Assembly: GCF_000328475.2 (NCBI RefSeq)
Contig: NC_026487.1
Location: forward strand, 248,001 to 312,000
DNA: 64,000 bases
DNA from: Mycosarcoma maydis
Taxonomy: Eukaryota; Basidiomycota; Ustilaginomycetes; Ustilaginales
Direction: 5' to 3'
Positions 39,466 through 51,000 of this stretch are shown here, in pieces (the stretch's first letter is position 1; every line of letters begins with the position of its first letter). A model generated the notes under the pieces. It was given only the letters and a program-made list of their open reading frames with translations, searched no databases and was not told the origin of the DNA. Position numbers and translations under genes: made by a program.

Positions 39466-42168
39466 GGCGGACGGACGCGAGGGCGGAAGCAAGCGATGGT
39501 CCAGTGAGCAGGTTGGTGCGAATGGGCTCCGATGGCGGTGGTTCTGAATGTTACGTGGTGGTGCCGGTGTATGCGAATTAACTTCTGAAGTACGACGATG
39601 AGAGCTACAAGCTCATGAGATATTCAAGATTCGTGGATCAGAGTTACTGTATCTTGCTTGGTGTATGCGCGCTAGATGATGTTCATAATTGCATTCACGA
39701 TTGACCGCTGGTGACTCTGTGACTGCTAGTGACGCGTTGCACAACGTCGGACGTCAAAGACCCTGTTGACGAGAAGACAGTGACGAGTCTCCTCACTCAT
39801 GACTTTGTGCTTGTCGTGTCTGTTGCTCGAAAATCGACACCGCTTTCTAGAATTTTACAACTTGAATCGTCCTTGTCCATGGCGACAGAGCAACGCAGAA
39901 GCGCGAATTCGAGAGAGAGAGAGAAAACTATGCCGTGCGAGAGTCTTCCATGGCGGCGTTCCAAGATATAAAATATACGGCCTAACATTGCTTATAACGA
40001 GCCGTGAATTTCCAACTCACAGACTCACGACTGTTCAAAGCGTGAAGAGAAACAGACACGAGAGTCGTAAAAATCGTGAATCGTCATCGCCTCGAAACCC
40101 TTACGCTAGAATATAGCGTGTGAAATGAATGTGTCGTGAGTCCAAGAATAAAACAAACCCAAAGACACGCTTGTCCAAGTTACGAGTGACAGAGTTGGGG
40201 TTATCTGGGCATCTTGATGGTCATCGCCTGGTCAGCTCGTCATGTTCTGTTCGCGCAAAGCGCTTGTCTAGGTGACTGAGACCCAAGATGGACACGGATG
40301 AATGGCAATGATAACCGGAGTGGGAGATGGTAGTTGTAGCGCGCGCCACAGCGACCAAATCATGACGCTTGGATGCGACTCAGACGCTCAGTGCTCGCAT
40401 CGGCATGGTTTGCTGCCGGTCAATTACATAGCAGGAAGAGCAGGAGATGGTGAGACGAGCAGCGAGATGCTACTCACGCGAGTTAAGTTAGGGCCGCGAG
40501 AAACATAAACGGCATCGTCGGCTACGGAAATGCAACGTGAGAGGCGGAGCCGGACCAAAGCGCATACGTTTCAGACACGCGCTGGAACCGCACCTCGCTT
40601 AGAGGCAGGTTGGGCGGAGACGTCTGGAGAGAGAGCGGCAAACGGTAATGGTGCTGCTGCTGCAACGACGAAACTGACAAGCGAGCATGTTTCTGGCTCG
40701 TTGCTCATTAAGATTTCTCGGGTGAACCGACAATAGAATTGACGCTTGATGAGCTTGCAGCAAGAAACTGAAGCTGGCTACCTGAACTGAATCAAGTTAC
40801 AGTAGCTTCAGCTTGATCACAGCCATTGGGATGCTTGGCAATGAACTGCTTTCTTGGCTTGACATCACCTCGAACAAAGCGTGAAGATAGACGGGGGCAG
40901 ATGCATCAATAATAAAACTCACTCGAGTCAAAAAGAAAAGGCAAAGCTTGGAACATTCGTGATTCACAGTCAGAGTAACTTAGTTGCTCCGTCAAACAGA
41001 AGCACTCTCAAAAAGCGGGGAGATTGTGGGTGGCCTCCACATGCTATCAGTCGTGAGTAGGAGTTACATGCCTTGCTATTTGCAACGTATTCGACCACAG
41101 ACGCGATGCTGCCTATCTACACGAGCAATGGTCTGCCATCATGAGTTGTTGGCACAGCGAGCGGTCAGCCAAGACATGGATAGGATGCCGAGCTGTGAGG
41201 GAAGCTCAATATCACCTGTAGATCTCATTGACGATGACTGCTGGGGAGCCTGTGAGTTTGTCAAGTCAAGAAGCGGACAACCACTCACGACTCTCACGTC
41301 TTTCTCTGTCCTGTTATTCACGATTCGTGATTGCTCGTTTGCTTGGTTTCCTTGGTTGTTGCAACCTAAAATTCGTCATTCGTGATTGTTCGAGTTTCAA
41401 ATTCGACTCACACCCAACTCACGAGGGATTATTACAGTCAACTTACGAGTGCTAAGTCATATTCACGCCTCAATCGTGAATCCATAATTCGTGATTGTGA
41501 TTGATTCACGATTAACATTATTGGTCTCTGATGTCACAGATTGGTGCGCGCACGGCTCTCAATTTTGCTTGGCTTGAGCCCCTTCTCCTTCGGCTGCGCC
41601 ATCGCAACTCAGCGCAGTTGGCGCCTCTTTCTCGGCTCGAGCTTGAACCAGGCCGCCTCCTTTTGTAGGTCTCTCTCTCTCTCCTCTCTTTCTGTCTCGG
41701 CTGAAATCGAAAGTGTTGACTTGATCGAGGCACAAGGCACCGAAACACACGCTTGAATGTACCATCGAAAGAGCACTCAGAATCAGTCTGTCACCGAGAT
41801 GGGTCACATCTCTCCGCTTGGCAAGCGACCAAGCATTCCCCATTCACGATTCACGATTCACGATTCACGATTCACGATTCACGCACGATCCACAATTCGT
41901 TTGAAATTGTGCATGAGCTCCAACACGCGTCATCCAGTCAGTCTCGTCCAACTAAGTTGATCCGTGCTACTCCTCCTCCCCTTGCCATTTTCTGTCCATC
42001 GTTCCCTTTCCCAACAAGCTGGCCACCCATCCAACCCTGCTTCGCTCAGTTCTACCACCATCTCTGCTTCTCGGTCGCTGTGTCGAGCTCTTTCCACTTG
42101 CCTCACACACTTGGTACATCCTCTCACCCTCTTGTTTCGTCGAGTAGCAACTTGACCCATCCGCAAAC
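39466..42168. other. Largest gene-free region (2.7 kb) upstream of the acyl-CoA synthetase
   Basis: No supportable gene on either strand. Heptads are spread throughout: near 39693, 40023, 40060-40085, 40956, 41280-41340, 41370-41400, 41460-41520, and a six-copy tandem array at 41842-41883. AAGTTA motifs occur near 40177, 40482, 40791, 40977, 41446 and 41952. A CT dinucleotide run lies near 41670-41700. The last 200 bp before the ATG are C/T-rich. Confidence 0.6.
41842..41883 (+). repeat. Tandem heptad array (ATTCACG)6
   Basis: Six perfect copies of ATTCACG, 286 bp upstream of the acyl-CoA synthetase start codon. Unit and orientation relative to the downstream gene match the array at 3223-3278. 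Confidence 0.97.
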
Positions 42169-44353
42169 ATGCCCAAAACCGCTAGTGTCGAGATCGACAC
42201 GCCTGCTAACAAGGGCGAAACCAAGATCAGGCGCTCCTACAGGGCCCCTGATCGCATGCTCGAACGTCCTGCTGATGGCATCAACACAATGGCCGACGTC
42301 TTCATCAAGGCCAAGGAACGTAAGTGTCGGCCTCTCTCGGCAACCGGCTTACCTGGTTCCAAACAGAGCATGCTCCGATTCAGCCCACTGACACTCTTTT
42401 TCATCCTTGCCCGCCGTGTTCGTACCTCTGATCCGCTTTGCTGTGGTCCTTTGTTTGACCCATTCCGACGGCGCCATGCGCTCGGCTTGAACAGGTTTCC
42501 CCAACAAGCCCATCATGGGATGGCGAGACGTAGTCCGAATGCACGACGAGCAGAAGGAGATCACAAAGACGGTCGACGGCAAAGAGGTCAAGGAAACCAA
42601 GACCTGGCAGTACTACGAGCTCTCCGACTACAAGTATATTACTTACAACGAGTTTGAAGAGCGCATTCAGTACGCTTCGAGCGGTCTCGTCAACCTCGGT
42701 CTCTCCAAACAGACTCGTTTCAACATTTATGCTGCTACCGCCATCAACTGGCAGAACATGGCTCATGCCTGCTTCCGTCAGTCCATCCCCTTCTGTACCG
42801 CCTACGAGACCCTCGGCGAAGAAGGTCTCCAGCACTCGCTCAACGAACCCGAAGTCGTCGGTGTGTTTACCAATGCAGAGCTTCTCCCCACGCTCGCCAA
42901 CGTCATCGACAAGACCGAAACCGTCAAGTATGTCATCTACGACGGCAAGCCCGACGACAAGCACCTCACCAAGGTGCTCGATGTCGTATCCGCCCGTCAG
43001 GGCAAGCTACTCACCATCGAAGAACTCTGGCAGCAGGGCAAGGCCAGTCCTGCCGACAGTCACCTCCCCACTCGAGATGACGTTGCCTGCATCATGTACA
43101 CTTCTGGCTCCACGGGTGCTCCCAAAGGCGTTATTCTTACCCACGGCAACCTCGTCGCCTCGATCGCTGCCGTAGAGGTTCACATTGGCGATCTTCTCAA
43201 GCCCGACGACACCTTTCTCGCTTACTTGCCGCTCGCCCACATCCTCGAGTTTATCGTCGAATGCGCTTTCATTCACGTTGGTGTCACCATGGGCTACGGA
43301 AAGGTCAAGACGCTCACCCAGCAATCGGTGCGCAACTGCGACGGTGACATCAAGGCGTTCCGTCCGAGCATCATGATTGGTGTCCCCGCCGTTTGGGAGC
43401 TCATTCGAAAGGGCATCCTTTCCAAGGTCAACGCAGGTGGATCCGTCAAGAAGTCCGTCTTCAACGGTGCCATGACCATCAAGAAGAACAAGTTGCCCCT
43501 CCTCTCCTCGGTCGTCGATTCGGCCGTCTTCAAGCAGGTCAGAGAGCAAACCGGCGGACGTCTGCGTATCGCACTTTCGGGCGGTGCCGCTCTGTCCAAG
43601 GAAACCCAGGAGTTCCTCAACAATGCCCTTGTGACGCTCTTGCAGGGCTACGGCCTCACCGAATCGTGCGGTATGACCGCCATCCTCCACCCCGACTTCT
43701 ACTCGTACGGCCCCTCTGGTGGCATTGTACCTGCGATCGAGGCCAAACTTCGCGACGTTCCGGATGCCGGTTACTTTTCCACCAACAATCCTCCTCAGGG
43801 CGAGGTGCTGATTCGCGGTCCCTCGATCACCAATGGCTACTTTAAGCGCGAGGACGTCAACAAGGAGTCGTTTGAGGATGGTTGGTTCCTCACCGGCGAT
43901 GTGGGTCAATGGAATGCAGACGGCACACTTTCCATCATCGATCGTAAGAAGAACCTCGTCAAGCTCTCAGGTGGTGAATACATTGCCATCGAGCGTCTAG
44001 AGAGCACATACAAGTCGTCCAACCTGGTCTCCAACATCTGTGTCCACGCTAACAGCGACGCCAAGCAGCCCATGGGTATCATTTTCCCACGCGAAGACAA
44101 CCTCATGGCGGCAGTGCAAAAGGCTGGTATCAAGGGCGATGACCTGGAGCAGCTTTGCAAGAACAGGGAGGTCGCCAAGATTGTCAAGGATGACGTCAAC
44201 GCCGCCGGAAAGAAGGTGGGATTCAAGAACCTCGAGATGCTCCAGACTGTGCTACTTGTTCACGAAGAGTTGGCCATGACGGCAGCGCAAAAGTTGTCCA
44301 GGAAAGATATCATCAAGAAGTACGAGGCTGATATCAAGAAGGTCTACATGTGA
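42169..44353 (+). CDS. Long-chain fatty acyl-CoA synthetase
   Basis: Activates long-chain fatty acids to CoA thioesters using ATP, feeding lipid synthesis or beta-oxidation. Two exons, 42169-42319 and 42495-44353, join across a GTAAGT/CAG intron, giving 669 residues; the join completes an arginine codon. Adenylate-forming motifs: YTSGSTGAPKGVILTHGN (about residues 240-257), LPLAHILEF, GYGLTES, GWFLTGDVGQW and IDRKKNLVKLSGGEYIAIE (the fatty-acid signature with the hinge). The C-terminus has KLSRKDIIKKY with the catalytic-lysine region. There is no N-terminal membrane segment or obvious peroxisomal ending (last residues KKVYM), which favours a Faa1/Faa4-like cytosolic or ER/lipid-droplet enzyme; the subclass is inference. 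Confidence 0.94.
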
Positions 44354-45042
44354 AGCGAAACCTCGACCTCGACCTCATCTCGCTTGTTGTGCCTCATCCT
44401 TCCCCTCGCATACAGTGTTCGAAGCTTTCGGCTTGGCTAGCCTACTCGTCGGCTCGTTTTCTCGTCTTGTTAACCATCGGCTTGATTGGTCGTGGAGATA
44501 CCTCTTGTTTACGCTTCTGTGTTCCAATGTTTGACCCGCTTCTATGTTCCAATGTTTGAGGCGTGCAGCAAGCAAAGTGTCTTCGGATGGCTCCGCGGGA
44601 TGTCTTGTCTCAGCAGCGTCGGCACGTTTGAGCCTGTCGTCTCGCATGGATATGGACCGTGATTCGTTAGCGTGATGTGATTGATGTGGCTCGAACAAAG
44701 CGCTTGTATGGCTGCAGTGCAGCAAAACAGATACGAGCATGGATCACGAATCGCACACACGGGGCAAAGCACGAATTGCACAGCACATGCACGATGTGCA
44801 TTCACAAGGCTTCAGACATGGTAGTTGGACCTCAGATGGTCTAGCGTCCGCGTGCACAAGCCACGCTCAACTGCACGGGTGCGGCTCAGTATGAGCTAGC
44901 AACGACACAGTGCACAGTAAGCGCAAGTTTCGCACCGGACAGACGTGAGTATTTGTGAGACGTGTGAAAGTGGAATGAACCGGATCGGATTTCATGCCGG
45001 AAAGAGAGTTGACGAGAAAAGGTAGGCGTAAGTGTAACTAAA
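44354..45042. other. Convergent intergenic region between acyl-CoA synthetase and BRR2
   Basis: 3' flanks with no gene. One heptad-like GATCACGAATCG occurs near 44740. A TGTTCCAATGTTTGA-type direct repeat occurs at about 44519-44559. Nothing else stands out. Confidence 0.55.
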
Positions 45043-48000
45043 CTAGTGATGCTCTTGCTCGTCATCGCTATCGTCATCATCATCGTCATCGTCTTGATCC
45101 TCGGATTCGACGCCTTCAGCCACATCGACCGGGTCCACGTTGACTTCGCGATCCGCACCCATGTACGAATCGCAAACCAACCAGATCTTCAATCGCTCGT
45201 GTCGACCTTGGGTCAAGCTCACCTCTAGACTCAGCTCCAACGTCTTCCTGATGGTCACTTTTTTGATCGCTAACAGTGTTCGTGTTCCAGGATCGCCGAT
45301 TACGATCCACCACTGGACGAGTTTGCGCGAGGCGTAGAAACTGCTTCGGGCCACCAGAGCTTGTTCGTGATCGGTATCCGTCTCGGTATCCGTCTCGAGC
45401 TGGATAGCGATCGAGATGGGTTCGCTCGCAATACGTTGTTCCAACGGCGTGGTGATAGTATAGCTCAACTCGATGTAGGGGAAGTTGTTGACGAATTGCG
45501 CTACCGCTGCAACCTGCTTCTTGTCCATTCGCAGCAGATCATCCCTCTCCGCCTCGGACAGATCAGCCAAGAGATCGGACAAAGAGTAGACATCCTCGAC
45601 CCCGCGTGCACGGCATCGTTGAACCACATCAGCTGTAAATCCAGGCACCTGCCTCAACACGGAATCTTTCTCCCAGCACGCTTGAACCACCATCTGACTA
45701 AGCTCCATCGCCACAATGGCGTTGAGGAACGCATTGGACGACATGACGTCGACACACGCCGAGAGCAGATTCAGAATCTTGGTCAGCACCCATCGTTGAT
45801 CCGCCTCCAAGTCGACAGGCAGAGTCATCCGCCCAAAATGCGCCTGGATCAGAATAAACACCTTATGGTACGGAGAGAGCAGATCCAACCGATCCAGTTT
45901 TAGCGGCAACCGATCGTAGATGCGTTGCAATACAACATCCTCGTGCTGTCGAATCGGTAGATCTTCAAACTCGGCACTCGAGCTAACGATCTCCAACAAT
46001 CCGCGCATCTTGGTCCTCTCCTTTAACGACATGTTGAAAACGTCGATCGTCACGTAGCTCACGTTGTAGTAGCTCGCGATCATGCCCAGATTCAGCGGCG
46101 AGACGTCCATCTCGTCTTCAATGCTGATGCACTTGCTGTTCTCCAGATCCGCGAGCGTGTTCTCAACCAGTTCCGACAAAAACTCTCCAATGTGCTGCAT
46201 GCTTTTCCCTTGACAGTTGTACGCTTGTGGGTTTTGTTGCAGACGTCGGTAGAGCAGTGTCCAAGTGAGGATGTCGACAGCAGCCTGTTTGTCGTCGATG
46301 GTACGAGCGACGATTTCCGCATTGAAAAAGTCCTGTGCATACGACGTTAGACGCGATTCGATGGGTAGGCCCTCGGCGAGGAATTTCTTGAAGTAGTCTT
46401 TGCGTGTGGCTTGGCAGAGAAGCACAAGGCGTGAGCTTCCATGAGAGTTGGGCACGGTGCATCGACCGACCATTTGCAGCACGTCAGGAAGAGGGTAATC
46501 GACGTACCGGTGTTCACGACCTTCGTAGGTCTGCAGCGACATGATGAGCACAAGGTGCGCGCTCAGTGGAATGTTCCAGGCGGTCTCTTTGCTCGCGACG
46601 ACTACTCGGATCGCATCGGCGGAGAAGAGTCGCTCGACAATTCGACGGTCGTTGCGCGTGAGACCTTCGTGGTAGTACGCGATACCGTTCGCGAGCAGCT
46701 CTCGCAAATCGCCATCTTGGACCCTCTGCAGATGTGGTTCGAGGTCGTCCATCTCAATGTTGAGAAAGCGAGACTCGCCATCCTCACTCTCTCCATCCGC
46801 TCGGTCGCTGTCAGCTACGACGTAGGCGAGCAGATCATCCGCTGTCAACTTGGCCTGCTTCCTGCTCGGAACAAACGCAATCACCGGCTGATCCTCGGCA
46901 TGCTCAATGATCGCCAGGTACGCAGGCTTGGCCATCGCGATCATCATACTTGGGAAGTGCGCAACATTGAAAGTCTTGATATGCACCTCCATCGGCACTT
47001 GCCTTGCACTGGGAGCAAAGTTGAATACGCTTCCGCTCGGAGCTCCGAGCCAGTCTCCCAGATCGCGCGCGTTGGCAAGTGGCACACTGAGTGCAATAAT
47101 GCGAGTAGAGTTCTGCGTCTGTGCAGCAACAAAGCGTGCGCGAGAAGCAACAATTTCGTATGTTGGACCAACGCGCAAATCGCCGATCATGTGGATGTCG
47201 TCGAACACATACAGCGCAACGTTTTGGACGTTCTTGCGCTGACGCCAGCGACGCGAGAGCACATCCCAGTGCTCTGGTGTACAGACAACCACGTCGGCCA
47301 TCTCGAGAAGCCGCAGATCGGCACTCGTCTCGCCGGTAAGTCCGACCACCTCCTTGCCGTCCTGATACGAACCGAACTTGGCCTTCCATACGGCTACGCG
47401 TGGTGCAACCATCGAGTCGTACGGGACAACGCAGACTGCACGACCCGCCTCTTCGTCCTTCCAGAGACGCAGCAGTGCCAACTCAGCACATACTGTCTTG
47501 CCGCTTCCTGTGGGTGCTCCGACAAACGCCGTGTCGTCGCTACCGTACAGAGCGTGGAATGTCTGTGTCTGCACTTTGTTGAAGTGCGAAAACGACTCGA
47601 CATACAGCTGCTCGGCAGCACCGTCGTTAAGCGCCGAGACTGGTTGTGCCTGCAAATCAAGCAATGGCGTGTGAGGCGGGAACTTTTCCGGAAGGATAAG
47701 GTTTTTGAACGAAATCGGCAGACGCACTTCACTATGAAGCCATCGGTCGCTGACGACGCTGATAAAGTAGTTGGGCGGAATGGGCTCAGTCATTGGGATC
47801 GTGAATGTGACCGTATGTTCCAACTCGGCATACTTGCGCAGAAGGAGAAACTGGTCGTGGTAGTGCAGGATCTCGGCATCCACGTCTTCCACCATGATCC
47901 AGAACGACTGCGCACCGCCGTGCACCTTTTCGTCCCACTGAAAGTCAGGCGTGATAGTGAGTTGGACGTGAAGCAAGGAGCGTGTGAGCGGTTGAAAGAA

Positions 48001-51000
48001 AGCTTGAAGCTCCAAACGCGGGAATTGGTGGACGAGCCGGTGAACAAGGCGACCCGCTTTGGGAATTCCAATCAGCTCGCCGATTTCGTTTGGCTCGAGA
48101 TCGCGCAACCGATTCCACGGGTATTCTTTGCGCTCGAGACGACGGACGAGATCGGCGGGTATGCCACGGAATTGACGCAAAGGCGTCATCGAGCCCCACT
48201 GACGCGACTCGACCATCTTGCACAGATCGAGAGCCAGCCTGCTCAGTCGAGCGTAGCCGCGCTTCAGGCAGATCTCAAATATGGCACGCAGGATACGGCC
48301 GGCAGACTGAGTGACATAGACCATATCGGCTGCAAGCACGTATCCATCGAGTTTGAGCTGCGAGATCCATGATTGCAAAAGAACATTGACCTTGGCGATC
48401 GGATCGTCGGCGGATTCCTTGACGGGTATGGGCACGCGTTCGAGCAGCTTGGCCACTTCGAGCTTCTCGTCCTGTCGCACCACCTGGTGACGGAACTCGT
48501 TGGAGAGTGCAAAAATGCGGAAGAGGTCGATGGGTCCAAGGTGCGGCTTGATCTGCTGATGATAGGTGGCCATGCTGTCGTGAGTGATGTAGTAGTGCGA
48601 TGCGATGCGTCCGAGCTCGTTGGAGGTAAAGTTGCCGGTGCGTCGCTCGTATCGGAGCAATCCGCACTTTTCCAGCAAGGCAGCGGCAGTGTGAACGATA
48701 TCAGCGCGCTTCTGCTCGAGGAAAGGATCATCTTCGGCATAATCGGCTGTGACGCTGTAGAGCGTTGGGGAGCGCAGCATTCGCACGTATAGATACGTGT
48801 AGCCTAGCCAGGCCACCGCCTCGTCCCGGTTGCGGATGGTGCCCAGCACAATCTCGGCATTGAGATTGTCGGCCAATTTGGAGACGAGCTGTGACTCGAT
48901 GGGTAGCTGCTGATTGAGTAAGCTGAGATAGTATTGCAGCTCAGAGTGGTTGGTGATGATGATACCTTCGCCAAAGGTGTCAAACTGCGGCCGACCAGCC
49001 CGTCCAAGCATCTGAAGCATGTCTTGTGGTGTGATCTCACACCAGCGGCCCTTTTCTGGGTTGTAAATCTGTGTGCCTTTGATGATGACGGTGTGTGCCG
49101 GAAGATTGACACCCCAAGCGAGGGTTGCGGTAGAGACGAGCACCTGAAGATGACCATCGGCAAAGAGCGCCTCGACGAGCTCGCGATCGAGACGCGACAT
49201 ACCAGCGTGGTGGATGCCGAACCCATACGGAATCACATCCTTGAGATCGCCGTCGACGACATTGTCGAGCTCGGAGCGAAGCACTTCCTGGCTGGCAGGC
49301 GAGGGAGGCAAGAAACGGTTGAGAGTATCCTGCTCCATGGCTCGATCGCGGATAAACTTGGCCGTCTTGGCCGTCTCTTTGCGCGAGTGGACAAAGATGA
49401 GCACCTGATTTTTGCCGGCTTGGTCGAGCGTCTTTTCGTAGGTGATCTCGTTCATGATGAGCAAGCGCTTGATTGCCTTTTTTTCAGTGATACCGACATA
49501 TTCTTGCTTGAGCGGACATGGACGGTAATTGCTTTCAAAGTAAAAAAGACCGGTCTTGGGGTTGACACGGAGGAAGGTGGCGACGTCTTGATAGTTGGGC
49601 AAAGTAGCCGAAAGACCGACGAGACGGACGGGATCGTTCATCTGTTGCATGCGGCGAATGGTTCGCGAAATGATGGCTTCGAGCACAGGGCCACGATCGT
49701 CGTGCAACAGATGGATCTCATCGATAATGACAAGGCGAACAAGGTTGGTGTAGGACGTGTCGGTGCTCTTGCGGCTGATGACATCCCACTTTTCCGGTGT
49801 GGTGACAATGATCTGCGTCTCGGCGATCTGTGCTTTGGTCAATTGGCTGTCTCCGGTGAGTTCATTGACGACAATGCCATAAGACTGAAGACGATCGCGG
49901 AAGTTGGCCGCCTGTTCAGAAACAAGCGCCTTCATGGGGGCAACGTAGACAATCTTGAAAGCATTAAGCTCGATCTCTCCGGAAGCTTGGTCGCGCCATT
50001 TTCCGATCTCGTTAAGGATTGTGAGCATGGCGACATTGGTCTTGCCCGCGCCTGTGGGTGCACATAAGAGCATGGGTTCATCTGAGCCAAACGCGACGGG
50101 GTAGCAGCGTGACTGAACGGGGTTGAGCGATGTGGCACCGGGGAAAGCAGCTTGAGCCCATTGAGGTAGAGTGGTGATGGGCACGAGGTCGGCTTGGGCT
50201 ATGGTCCTCTTGGGCGGTGCAGGGATGTGAATCTCTTCGTAGCCCTTCTTGGTACGCTTGAAGCTCCCCTCTGGCAAGCGGACCTTTGGATTTGTGTTGA
50301 GATGAGCGCCCTGGGTGAATGCCATGGCCTCGAGATCGACACCGCGCCTTGGCTGTGCTGTGGATCCGGGAGCAATGGTGGCACGCGAGGTGAGACGTTT
50401 GGCCTTGCGTTGTGCCTCTTCGAGATCGATGGGCGCGAGTGGATTGGGTGGATTGCTGTTAGTCAGAGCACCGCTTGGGTTGGCGACGTCGCCTTGCAAT
50501 GCCTTGAGAATCCAAGCGACGCCCTTTTCTCGCATTGCGACGTGGACATTTACCTTTTCATCGTCATCGGCGCGCGCTAGACGAGTGCACCAGACGACGG
50601 CATCCCTGTTCTTGGTAAGAAGCTGAACGAGCTCAAACTTGTCATAGTCAAAGAGCTCCATGAGGCTGTTTTCGCAATCGCGAACGTCGGATTCGGCCGA
50701 AAGAATGTCGAAGGCACTGTCTGCCTTTTCGCTGGCCTCGTATGCATCGGGGTAGTGGTGTGAGATGTGTCGTTGGATCCAGAAGGCGTCAATGTCGCGC
50801 GGACTGACGTGGGTGGGATCGTGTTGCTTGGAATCGGCGTTGGCGGCCAAGTTGCTGGAGCCGATCAGAAGCGCATCTTGCTCGTCGTCGTCGGTGTCGG
50901 CATCATCTTGTGCATCGGATGCTTGGCGCTTGACCTCCTCCTGGCGTTGGCGTGGGTGTGGGTCTTCGTCTTGGGAAGCATCGGAATCGTCGCTATCGTC

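Noticed and set aside
46441..50067. Long open frames (643 and 377 codons) on the + strand opposite BRR2
   Set aside because: They lie antisense to a clear helicase with all motifs. Such frames arise from codon bias in GC-rich genes, and their translations show no domain.
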